Shown here: one piece after another, positions 1 to 11,783 of the stretch
How positions within the stretch are numbered: the first letter of the stretch is position 1
How the letters are laid out: each line of letters begins with the position of its first letter
DNA from: Sarcocystis neurona
Lineage: Eukaryota; Apicomplexa; Conoidasida; Eucoccidiorida; Sarcocystidae
DNA length: 64,000 nt
Direction of reading: 5' to 3'
Assembly (NCBI GenBank): GCA_000727475.1
Contig: KL647321.1
Span: 1 to 64,000, forward strand
Notes under the pieces: model-generated
What the model saw: the letters and a program-made list of their open reading frames with translations, nothing else
Told to the model about the DNA's origin: nothing
Databases searched by the model: none
Translations under genes and position numbers: made by a program

Positions 1-509
1 ATCGGCATCTTTTGAAGCCTGGATCTGCTGCAATCACGATTTGGTTTTAAGCTCTACAGTTCAACGCTGCGTGTAGTACGGTGGTGTCTGACATTTACAG
101 TGACTGTGACAGGGACTGTGTGTGGAATGGTACCCAGGGCACATTTGAAAAACTTTCCCATAGAGTTTAGTGTTAGATCGCACGGCGACGATACCGGTGG
201 TGTGCGCGCCCCCAGGTCGAACGTGAAAGGAAGTAAGCTTCATCGTTCTACAGATCTTTCACCGTACCTTTTGTCCCTCTACTGGAGCGTTATGTTAGAA
301 AGATCTCATCGGGATACGGAGGTTCTTGTGTTGGTCTCCCTTTTGCGTAGTCTACACATAATCCGTGCATGCAGCCGTTTGTTCTGCATAGTGTTGTCAA
401 CCTGCCAGTGTGCGTGCATAATGTGCCCGCTTTGAAAATGCTGAGTATTTGGCGTTGCGTCTTCCTCATTCCGTAGCGATAGATTAGCTTTTGAGTGGAA
501 GGCGGAGGC
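1..509. other. Upstream flank of COX15; no supported gene
   Basis: Short overlapping open frames occur on both strands, but none has a recognisable domain, a credible splice chain or a composition better than its alternatives. The stretch ends at the candidate COX15 start codon (ATG at 510) and probably contains its promoter and 5' leader. Confidence 0.4.
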
Positions 510-3500
510 ATGGCGCAGGGTGGCCTTAAGGTAGCTGCGGCGATAAATCAGATCGTCGTGGCGCGTCAAGCGCCTGTCGGATTTCCGCTCCACAAATGCA
601 GCGCAATTAGACATCTAAGAGCGAACAAGCCCGGCACAAGTCGAAACACAGCTGCCATTCCTCTCTTGCAAGCAAAATGTTGCTCACCTTCAATTAGAAA
701 TATTGGTTTCCATAACTCACCACTGTCTTCCGTGTGGTATAAGAGTACCACGCCCCGAACCCCCAGCAGGTCTACATTTGAAGCAGGACAGTTGCGCCCC
801 TCTGTCACTGAAGCTAAGTTATTTCTGACGGTTTACGGTGAACTTTCTCCTGCGCCTACGTGGCCTCAGCAAACAAAAGTTTATACTTCACCGGCCACGT
901 CGCAGCGTCGTTCTTACCCGTTAGAAGTCTTGGGCCCCTTTCGAGTCCCCGGCGCCGCGTTTGCATCGCTCGTAGCTACTCCTAATCCTACTCATTCAGC
1001 CAAAACATGCGATACAGCCCGCGTCCGCTCGTCCGTCGGGAGGGATGGCACTGGCTCAGTACGAGCGTTAGCAACAACAGCAACGGACGCGGCTGCAAGG
1101 GCAACTCCGTCATTGACCGCAGCAGCAGGGCACGTCCGCGGAGCCTCTGTTCTCGGCAAGACGTGCGAGGCAATCACAGAGAGCAAAAGTCAGGAGGCAG
1201 CTGGAGAATCTTGCACACCGTAAGAGAATAGAAGAATGTCTTTGCATTGTGTACAAAAATCTTCACGATTCCCGCGTTTCCATGTTACTGCACAGGGAGC
1301 ATGGGGTCTATGTGTGGGTCCTTTATGTGCTCACAGCAGTGACAACGGTGTCCCTATCAAAGAAGGTGTGCAACAGTGTAGCTCCCTACAAGTGTCTCCA
1401 GACAACGCCAGTCATATTTACGGTCTACTCAACGGTCTGCTATACGCTGCTGTGGGTGCTGCGGTTGTTCGTGGACGCGTTGTCGGTGTTGATGCAATTA
1501 CTTGTGTGTGCCCTGGCTTGTTTCTCTTCTCGTTTGAGTCTGGGTAGATGGGGTTGCCTATCACGGTGCATGGGGCGGACATGCTACCGTTGCTCTGACG
1601 TCTATTCAGAATTGTCCTCAGGGGGGAGATGTGTCTTTTGACAGCGTGCTGCAGGTCAGCGTCGATTGGAGCAATAGATTTAGTGCGAGAGAGCTATGCG
1701 ACCGCCGTGGGCACCTGGCTTCTCGGTAGGCGCGAAACACGTACTGGAGTATAGAGTTCCATTGTTGCAGCAAATTAACATCCGTACTTGTGTGTACCAA
1801 ATTGTGGCGAGCTAGAAGTGTGAAAATTCGACTTCGTTTTCACAACTGGGAAGTGCGGATGTTTTCTTAGTGCACCTACTGAGGTTACCTCTGCAGGTAC
1901 GACCCGCTACGTGCAAAGTGGGCAAAATGTGACGAGAGTCGTCCCGAAGAATATTCGTCTCAAACGCTGTTGCACTGAAGGAGAGAGTGATCCCCCATGC
2001 CGTCGTCTTGCCTGCGTAGTTCTCTGGCAGGCGCTACGAGAGGTGCCTGTGCCGAGGGGTTGAATAGGCACTCTGGGGCAGAAGAGAGTATTTCAGTGAC
2101 CCTAGTGAGTGCGTGGCCATTTGTTTTGTCAGCGTGCTGCTGCACCACTGCCACGCCCTAGAGGCTCTTCACACCGTAGAACGCCGCAAATTGCTGAGTG
2201 TATAAGATGGAAGCTTCCGGCGAATAGTTTACGGGCAAGCGCACGCAGGTGTCACGAAGAGTCTCTGTGCGGCCCCTCCTATGTGAATTCCTCAGATAAT
2301 CAAATACACAAAATCTCTGAGTTGTGCTCGTTAAGCACCACAGTCCGCATGATAAGAGTCAAGAGTGTGGGATCGCGTCGCTGCAACGACAGATTCACGC
2401 TCCATTCTCAAGAGGCAGTGCTGCAGACCGCAGCTAGGCGGGCCCCTGACCACGTTACGTTTTTACGAAGAGGACTCACAGCACGCTTCATTAATTTATT
2501 GGTCCACAGTAAAGTAAGAGTGTGGTTGCCGATGTCGTCACGCTACCGTTCGGAAGGAAGCGATGCGGCGCACTCCTGCGCCGGTGAACGACGTCTTTGC
2601 AGGTTGCTGCGGGATGGTGTTTGGAATCGTGTGCTGGGGGGGCTACACACGCCTGACGAAGAGCGGCTTGTCTATGACTGACTGGCGTTTCCACGGCACG
2701 TGGCTGCCCACATCGGAAAAAAACTGGGAAGAGCAGTTCACAAAATACAAAGTGAGTACTGTGTTCGTCACCCTCCGCGTCAGCGCGGACCACGGTGAGA
2801 CGGCGTGGCTCTCGCGTTTCCGGGCCGTTTCCGGGCCCATAAGAGGGTGAAGTGGGTTATCTGCAATGCGGGAAAAGTAGGTGAAAGTGTTTACAGCATG
2901 GGGCACAAACGTAACATGGCGGCTTGTTTCCACGTCCGGACTGTCGCTGCCGTGCACACAAGAAATTGCTCATCATCACTCCCAACAAAGATTTTTCCAG
3001 ATTCACGTTCACGGCACGCCTGGTTTACAGCAGTTCACACAGTGAGACACGGCAACGTCTTCGCGATGGGAAAGTAAGCGTATGGCGTCTAACTTGTGTT
3101 GATTGGAGGGTGTCGCCAAAATGTACTGCGTCCAAAAAGAAGTTGCTGAGTACGGGGTGCTGCAGAAAACAAACCGACAGCTCATGTCTCGCGTCGAGAG
3201 GTGTGTGTAGGTCTCTGTACTTTCCCACTATGGAGAGAACCTGTTTTCCTGTCGATAGAGAAAGACGCGCCGAAACGGGGGAATTGTCTAGTATGTGTTG
3301 TATGTTTATGTCTGGAGACATAGGTGTGTGTAAACAGAAAGAAAGAGAACAACATTGCTACTGTCGTCTTCAGCCTTGAAAACGGCAGTAAAAATGTCCA
3401 GACCGATCTGCGTAATTCTTCGTATTTTGTTGTGCTCATGCGTTCGCGATTGGCATGTAGCACACGTTGAGCCGGCGTTGCGCGAAGTTTAGTGAACACA

Positions 3501-6500
3501 CGCAGGCGTGTGACTCAGGAGCGTCACAAAATGTCTCTCTTTTGCCTGGGAGGTGTACTGCGGGTGTGCTGCTGGCAGGGACGAAGTATCCTTGTAGCCT
3601 CCGCGCATCCCTACGGTGGGTTGCTGAGAGAGGCGAGGCTACATGCAGAACCAGGCATGGATGTTTCTTCCTGGAAGCGTATGTGAAGATACAACGTTAT
3701 TGGGAAGCTGTTCTCAGTTGTGAGTAGGGACTTAGCTAGATTAGATAAGGCAAGCTGACATTTAGGGCGCAACCGAGACCTGTGTCGTTCCATATTGGTT
3801 CGGGCCTCCTGTGTATTCAGATTCTTATCCTTTACAGGTGAGTGTAAGTGCTCTGCATTAGCCAGTACGTGTTGCGCTTTTGTGAGCTTGTGTGTACGAA
3901 TGTCCGCGGCCGGATGGCGTCTTACATGAAAAAGACCAGCGACGTATGAGCTTCGTGTTGTGTTCACAGGAAACGCCGGAGTACAGGGATGTGCACTACG
4001 GAATCTCGTTAGAGGAGTTCAAAGAAATCTATTTTACTGAGTGGATTCACCGCATGCTCGGTCGCGCAGCAGGCGCTTTGTTCTTAGGGGGCCTGGTGAT
4101 TTTCTCTGCGGCGGATGCTCTCTCACCTCGTATGATATTTCGATTGACATGTAAGTTCTGCCATCTTTTTCGTAAACAGCAGGAATGTACAATGTAGGTG
4201 CGTGAAGCTGCAGCATGTTTTTTCCGCGAGCTGCCGTGCCGTCAACTGCAGAGGTGACGGCCCTCAAACCAAACGCACAGCTGCGTCATCGTGTACAGAC
4301 TCATCTGTTTACGCATACGCCTCTCTTACAGCCACACTGATGTGTCTACGTGTAAGTCAAACATGTCGCGCGGGCGTTGTGGTGAGTTCTGCAGCGAAAC
4401 GACTCGCAGAAGCGAGTGAGCATTTGCAGAACTGCCGGCCACCATTCGTGTGCTTTGAAAAGTAGAATCGGGGGAGCGCATGACACATCAGTAAGGGAAC
4501 TTGTGGCATTCATACGTTCAAAGTTAGCGGAAGGAAGGTATTATTTTTGCATGGAAGTGATTTGACGGCATCATGTTTCGACTTTTAACAATGCGTACAG
4601 GCCTGGGAGCACTTGGAGGTGCGCAAGGCTTGGTCGGCTGGTGGATGGTAAAGAGCGGGTTCAGGGAACCTACCACAGAAGTAAAAACTCCTCGGTAAGG
4701 GTTGGTTGTTTTGTCCGTAGTACATCTTTGCGTGCCATACACAGAAAGGTGCCTGGACGTTTGTTCGGCTCGTGCCTAGACGAAACACTGAACTAGACTG
4801 CGTGTTTACTGCCCAAAGTTTGTTTCCAGCGAAGCGGGTGAGCCTTTTCTCGAAATGGTAATTTTGCTTTTTGAGGAAAAGCTCAACAGGCGCAGGTACA
4901 CGCGTTAGTGCTTCGCCGCTAGTCTTGAAAAGCCTCTCACTGTTTTCGCCGTCCCAGTGGGCACGCAGTGGATGTTGGTGTCAGATTCCTCTGGGAATAT
5001 CGACTACGACATTCCTGTGAGGCCTCCGGAAGTTCGTGTCTGCGCTTTTCATTGCTTTTGACCTGAAGGCCACTGTACGTTTTGTTTCTGTGCTGCCTTC
5101 AGCGTTTCCCCCTATCGCCTGGCTGCACACTTGATAACTGCAATGACCCTTTATTCCCTTACCCTGTGGCAGGCGCTGTCTGTGTTGTCCGGCTCCCGAG
5201 CTGCAGCGAAGGCAGCATTTGCACTAAAGTCAACTGCCCATTCAGCCACAGCAACAGCGCTGAGGAAATTTCAAATTCGACTGACTGCAGCAGGCACCGT
5301 GATTTGTACGACGCTGGCGTCGGGGGCCTTCGTCGCAGGAAATGACGCGGGACGTGTTTACAACACGTGGCCAAAAATGCACGATCAGTGAGTCAGTTAC
5401 CTTTTGGTTAAGAAGTGATTCTTCGGTGGAGAGCGCCTTCTGGCACATGTGTGTATGTGTGTGTGCTGACTAGGGAGAAAGCACCGTCAGCAGCGGAAAG
5501 TAGGGAGAGGGCGGAATTTTATATGCTATTTCTGCGTGAGTGGCCGCGTGTTGTATACGCGTGGCCTGGGACCATGAAGGCGCTTCTACCTACACATGCA
5601 CGATTGCTCAGCAGTATTATTTTGAAGGGAAAGCCTGTCTACGTGTATGTGGTCTGGCTGCGATTTTTACCTTCCGTAGTCGTTTTAAGTAGAAGCCATG
5701 CTGAACTTTGCTTGCCTTCGCCGTTGCAGCCACGTACACGTCTGTAACTTCGGATATATGTATGTATGTACCGATGCTGTTGTGCTTGGGCCTTTTGTAT
5801 ACGGAGAGTGGTTTGGTGATATGCCTGTGCCATAGTCTACCTAACATGCATTTGAGTCCGAAAGGGGCTTTATAATAAATAGTCCAGAGCTGAGCAGCCG
5901 TTAAAGTGCCCCAGGGTCTGATGTATTGTTCAACAGCAAAGCGTTGAAAGGGGCCGCACTGTGTTGTCATTCATGAGTTTTCTTGTGGTTGTGTATTTGT
6001 GACATTTTTCAGCTGGGTGCCTCCGGAGGTGCACGATGTTGGCCACAACTGGCGGAAAATCTTTGAAAACCTCGCAGTGGTCCAGTTCAACCATCGAGTG
6101 CTCGCATATGCCTCGATAGCAGTCTCTGGGCTTCTCTACTTGACCTGTCGTGCCCTGCCGCTGCCGCCTCGACTGAAAGTATGTTGTTACAGTAGACGTG
6201 CTGAAGACGACGGAGCTGTGCGCGTCTTGTCCAACTGCTGCGGATTTAGAGAATATATGCTGCGCGTGTATGGATGCAGGGGCTGGTTGCGCTCCTACAA
6301 GATTCGTAATCGTGTGTCGTATGTGTAAACATGTGTACGATGAAGTAGCAAAGCTGACTTGTGTTCTTCATATAAATGTTTTGAGGTATTTTGTGTAAGG
6401 AGAAACGGCGTTCAACCCGGTAGGATGTGCAGTCATCAGTAGTGTGCCCGAGTTTCACACGTTGTAGGATGGACTGACGCAAAGAAGAATCCACAGATTC

Positions 6501-7305
6501 TCTGGTCTGGAGACAGCGTTCATGAGTGGCGGCAACAAGTGACTATCGAAAGTTCGTCGTTGCACTGTGCACGACGTTGCGACGTGCGGTGTATTGAAAT
6601 CGAAGTTCTCACCAAAAACTGTATGATGTCTTGGCTGTGGTTTCTCACAGAAAGCCTTAATTTTACTTCCAGCGGCTACGGCGTTTCAGGCTCTGTTGGG
6701 CGTCGCCACACTCCTCTCCTGTGTCCCTACTGGATTAGGAGTTTTGCACCAAGTAAGCTGCTCTGCTTCTATAGTTCGTGTGTAAGCTGCGCACCTCAGT
6801 TCTCGTTTCTGTGAGAATAGAGAGGATGCTGCCCTAAGGCACTTTTTTAGAACTGCACGTATTGTAGTTGAGGAGACCTCGCGCCAAGCAGGGAGACATA
6901 AAGAATATCATTATGAGTGAGGTCACACACGTGCGGGGGCGTCACAGTCAGTTCTGCGAAGGGCCGAGGAACTTACCAATACCTGATGGTTCTGGCCGTA
7001 CACAGGGGGACATGAGATGGTTGTTGCACACCTGTGTGCTGTGTGTGAATCTCGGAAGCTTGCGTGAAAGTGCCTTCGGCTCATCTCGCCCTCTTCGTAA
7101 TCGATGCGTATCGCCTGCTTGTAAATATCGCTGCTTTTACTTTGAGGATTAGCATGCGCGAACGACAGCACCGGCGCTTCGCTAGCCGTGTCAGTGTAAG
7201 GGGTCTCATATGTGCTGCTTTGTTCTTCAGGCTGGCGGCATGACCGTGCTGACGGTGTTGGTTTACCTTCTTCAGACAGCTTCCCGTCGCCGGTTTCACC
7301 TTTAG
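510..7305 (+). CDS. COX15: COX15-type heme A synthase, multi-exon, mitochondrial inner membrane
   Basis: COX15 oxidises heme O to heme A for cytochrome c oxidase in the mitochondrial inner membrane. Exons that chain by splice phase are: one ending at 2751, then 3970-4150, 4601-4694, 5103-5387, 6013-6178, 6651-6752 and 7231-7305 (stop TAG). Together they give the whole family core. Visible motifs are GGYTRLTKSGLSM, a TPEY motif, EFKEIYFTEWIHRMLGR, GLVGWWMVKSG, YRLAAHL, SGAFVAGNDAGRVYNTWPKM, VQFNHR and VLHQ. The four histidines expected as heme ligands (in IHR, AAH, NHR and LHQ) are all present, as are several hydrophobic helices. The 5' end is less certain. An open frame from ATG 510 to about 1219 is basic and Ser/Ala/Thr-rich, like a mitochondrial presequence, with a GTAAGA donor at 1220. 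Its phase does not fit an acceptor near 2557-2603 directly, so a different donor or a small extra exon is needed. The core call is firm; the first exon is inferred. Confidence 0.9.
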
Positions 7306-9238
7306 ACTTTACACGAACTACGTTGTACATAGACGGACAGTTCCCCAGTGTCCTGCGAAACTGAAAATCTCGGCGATTTTGTGAACCGCAGATGTTTTCT
7401 GAGCTAACAGTTTAGTCCTTCCGGCAGGACTTCTGACCGTCATGGATCTAATGTATAGTCTAGTAGTTTACTGTACACCTTTTTTGTCGCAGGTCATAAT
7501 ATTGGTCTGGCTACGTTGCGAAGAGCGCACAGGACAAATGTCCGCCCATGTTGCACTACACTAACAGCACACGCTCAAGTGCGCGTATCCCTACTGTGTC
7601 ACGTGGCTTTCGCCGAACAACGCTGCTGTGGCACTGTAGCACAGCCACTGTTTAGCTAGTGGCCGTCAGCTAAAACAATGCTTTAATTTCAGAAGTCCCA
7701 CCGCCTCTTGCCAGTAAGTGCCACTGCTGGTACGGTCGGTCTGAATGGTTCGTGATCAGCAGTGACTGTGCAGCTGTCACACCTCTTCGCATATGCTGTT
7801 GAGCGTACAGCATCTTTGTAGGAAAAACAGCTTCTAACTGTATGTGTGACGCGCGTGGTGCGGAACATGACGCGAGAACGTAAGTTGGGTTCCGATTCCA
7901 TACTTTAAGGTGAACCTCTTAAGGCATCGCCTCGGAGGCTGTTCTCATCGGTGGAAGAATTATCTGAAACCAGCTGTTGGAGTTCAGCATGGGTCCACAT
8001 TCTTAAATTTATCTGTTTGCTGACCGTCTGCGAAGAGTTCCGCTTAAATACTTTTGTTGCTTGGAAAACGTTGCTGTCTTTCTCAGCTCCACTGGGTCGT
8101 ATACCCACGCTCCGCGCGAGCACGCGATTGGCATCAATGCTGTTTTTCTCGCCTAGCAGACAAGCCCTGAAACGCACTTTATCTCGAGTGAACACTGAAC
8201 GTACCCTTTCGTGACTTAGTGAAGAACAGTTCTCTGCTTGAGTACCCCGGTTCGGTCTCCTGTGGCTAACGCGTCGCCTTCCCGTTTTGACGTACAGGTC
8301 ACAGCGAAGTTAACGCTGCCGCGATCGGAGCTTTCAACCCCTCTCTGTGCTTAATAAATTGTCCAGCTCTTGACTGCGCCAGAGTCCCTGTCTCTGTCAT
8401 GCCATGAATGCCGGAGGACCACCCACAGTACTCACGTTCGAGAAACACATGTGCACAGGTCACCGCGGCACCCGCAGGTCTACCTTATATCAACATAGTA
8501 TGAACAACTAGCGCAGGTCACAAGTCCGCCGACACGCGTAGATGCGTAAGTATCCACATACACGTAGCAACGTCCGGATAAAGTACAAACCACCAAATCT
8601 ACATGCTCTCGTGGACGAAGGACCGGCGCCGATTGTGACTGTCCACACGGAGGATACATCTCGCATCAATCTAATTTTGAGAGACAATTTATCCACCTGC
8701 GGCCGGTCCTGAGTCTCGTACTCAGCTTTCTATGCAGCTGCATCCCCTTCTCGACTTGCTGCCCCACTTGCTTCAACATTGTCGACTATCGCAGTTTCCA
8801 AGGTCAGTTCTGCCTGTCAGTGTTCGCTCTTCAGTAACGCCCTCTACTTACGCGTACCCCCGCATCGAGGAACTTGCCCTCCGCAAGCGCCACGCCGTGG
8901 CTCACGCTCCATACACCGCGCATCACGTTATTTGGACAGCAAGACACTACTCCCCCGTGTTCGCCCTTACAGCTCGTTGTCAGCTCGTTGTGTAAAAGAA
9001 GTGTGCCTTCTGCTGGAGCACGATGCAGCCATTCGAACGCTGTTAATATTGCAAGGCGCGCAAGCACGGGCGACGCTACCACGTTCCAGTTTACCACCTA
9101 CCGACAGCTCCTGGGAACGCGAACGGCAGAAGCTGAGCACATTTGCATGTGCATCTTGGGATACGACGGTATACATCTACTGTACACACGCAGGCTGCGT
9201 ACATACCGCTCGGCCGTATGCCCGTATTGGTTGAGCCT
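7306..9238. other. Convergent intergenic region between COX15 and eIF3f
   Basis: This holds the 3' flanks of both neighbours. Between 8700 and 9235 several frames on both strands are open at once for 90-150 codons and look like shadows of one another. None is recognisable or has a clear splice chain. I see no supported gene. Confidence 0.4.
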
Positions 9239-11783
9239 TCAAAAGAGGGAAGTATTCAGTCTTTCCGCGACGGCAAACTGAAGTCTTGCAAGATTGCTAA
9301 GATACACTACCATCAATTGATCTTGAAGCGCGTTCTGGCACATTTGTTCAAAAACATCAACGTCCGGAACAGCTTCCATGCAAACCGCTTTGCTAAGGAA
9401 TCTGCCTATTTCGGGGTCAGGGCGCTCCGAGTCGTTCAACACGTTCCGCACATACTGTGTACACTTGCTTAGCTGCTCTGCTAACTTCTTCAGCGCCGCT
9501 TCGAGGCCCTGCTTCACCACTGGCACCCCGGGAACCGGCGGCGTGGCACTCAGTGCCGCAGCCGCTGCTGCACCTCCCCACCCGGTGCCTGCCGCTGCTC
9601 CGGTGCTGCTGCCCAGGCTGCGCGGATTTCCTCCTGCTTCAAACTGCTGCTGTCGATGCCGTCTGCTTGCTTCGCGCACTTTCAGCAGCAGTGACAAACC
9701 AGCGCGATCCGCACATGCCGAGAACAACTCCAACGGCAACTCGTGGAACTGAAAACATGCCTCCTTCGCCATTGCCATCGGCACTTGAGTGTAGGCCTGA
9801 AAAAGGCACATACCAGAAAAACAAAAGCTATGCCCGCTACATGCAAGGCCGGTGCCACCGCATCGAAGATTACCATATGTAAGTGGATTCCGTGTCCTAC
9901 CTGGTCGTAAATACCTAAACAAGGATCGGCAGGCAGCAGCGGCTGCCAACACTCCAGAAATACCCAATCTCAGCAGGACAACACTGTGTTCTCTCCTCGA
10001 AAAGCCCGCAGCGTTACCAGACCCTCGCAGGAGCGAGGGCATTCGTTTGAAGAATTCGAGCACTGCCACAGAGTGTAGCGAAACGAACAGCTGTGCAGCG
10101 CCCCACGAGAGTCGACGTGTTGTCATAAACTGACCTCCCACCAGGAAGATATCCATTCGCAGATAAAAACGTGTCCACTTTGCAACAAGCCGAGACACTC
10201 TGTTACTACTGGGAATCGAAGCCGCCTTCCGCTAGGAGCTTGTCACTTATGATTGGTCTTACCAGTTGTCCACCCGACACCTGTAGAATGTTGAAATCCT
10301 AGCAGAGTGAGTGGCACACTTACGCACCGTCACACACTTTGACATGTACACGACAAACAAGAACACGTCACGAAGAGAACACTAAAAAGAAAACTTCCGT
10401 CTATGCATGTGTTGCACACCACTCAGCCCTCTATCAAACTCCCACTCATCTGCATGTTGCCTCGTTGACCACTGCTGTGTACGGCTTTTCCCCAAAGCTG
10501 TCACTACGCAAGAAAGTGCGGTCATGCTCCGTGCTTGTCTGTTTTGTAGCTCACATACCCATTACACCATGCGTGCGGAGGTACAGGCTACGACGAAAGG
10601 ACTGTATTCGTTCTCCTACCTAAATATACACGTCGGCTTCACTGTCTACACACCGTCACTCGTTTCGTGACAAAGTTTGTTTGTACGCCCAGATACCATA
10701 ACAAAGAAGTGCATCAGGTGTTCTGTCCACATCCGCGTGAAGGCGCCTTGCCCAGCACGCGAGTGGTAAGTACATATCAAGATCAACAGAATACCAACCA
10801 CGTTCTACTTGAGCCTTATTTCGTCTTTCACAGAGGTAACAGGAAGGTGCCGCATGAGCTAGCGCTCGTGCAGGCCACACCCCACGTCTAACAGCTCTCC
10901 ATTTCTCTGCCATACAGCTCTCCACGCACACTTTTAGAAGTCTAAAAGTCCTCACAAAATATACGTGAGAATGAGTAATCCATAAACAAAATGACTGGAG
11001 GACAGGCTTCACGGTGCATGTGTCCCCAAGTGACCACACATGCGCCTACACGCATACGCTCGTTCGCTCCTGTTCGTTTCCGCACAAAACTCTACTTTCG
11101 AGAAGTGATCTCCTACAGTCCAAGTGTGCTTTAGATTACAAAGACAACGCCGTATACACGAAGACGAAATGTACCTGGTGCCCTCTACCCCACTAGCAAC
11201 GCTGATTCTGCCCCATGCTTACTTTGATCGCGAGCTGGCCCTTCTCCATGGTGGTATTGACCATCAAATGAAGAGGCTCAGTAAGTGGCGGCTGTGGGTA
11301 GAATTTGGAGACACTGCTGAATTGTTTAAACCAACCATGTATGGCGCACGTCAGCTCCGTCATTTCACTTCCGGTGCAAAACCATCCCACAACGACTTCT
11401 TTACCGCCTCCTCCTGCGCTGGCGCTCCCCCCAACCGCTCCTGCTGCTCCGCCTGCGTTGCCGCAACTGACTTGCTGTTTAAGCTCATACATGGTTTCGT
11501 GGTGGTCTCTGATAATCTGTAGGAGCCCCTCTTCTGTGAGAGAGTGCCTGTCTACGAAGCAGTCCGATACGTCTACAACATTTCCTTCTGATACAGTCCC
11601 GAGTAGCGTCCCAATGACTATGCGCTGCCCCTCTTCACGTCGGAGATACGCGTCTAAAATAGTCACAACCACAACCGGGTGGACCCGCACCTTCATCGGC
11701 GGATACGGCAGCACATCAAAGTACTTGGGTACATTTTGCTGCTGCGAGGAAGACCCCACCGAACGCCCCACTGTACGCATCAT
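9239..11783 (-). CDS. eIF3f: Eukaryotic translation initiation factor 3 subunit F (MPN-domain protein)
   Basis: A cytosolic subunit of the eIF3 complex, which acts in 40S recruitment during translation initiation. Exon 1 runs from 11783 (or the adjacent ATG at 11780) to 11223 and ends at a GTAAGC donor. Exon 2 starts after TTTTCAG at 9796 and ends with the stop at 9239. Both junctions are phase 0, giving about 371 residues, close to the usual eIF3f length of around 360. Residues 30-100 hold the MPN fold start (VRVHPVVVVTILDAYLRR, then GTLLGTV), and GWFCTG at 132-137 matches the family. There is no JAMM zinc motif, as expected for an MPN-minus subunit. A Gly/Ala-rich insert of about 20 residues lies before GWFCTG, and a second Ala/Gly/Pro-rich insert precedes the conserved C-terminal helices ending near DQLMVVYLSNLARLQ. 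The 1.4-kb intron contains open but unsupported frames. Confidence 0.92.

Noticed and set aside
9797..10198. Upstream continuation of the eIF3f exon 2 frame to 10198
   Set aside because: The acceptor TTTTCAG at 9797 and the phase-0 match to exon 1 show that this part is intron read-through.
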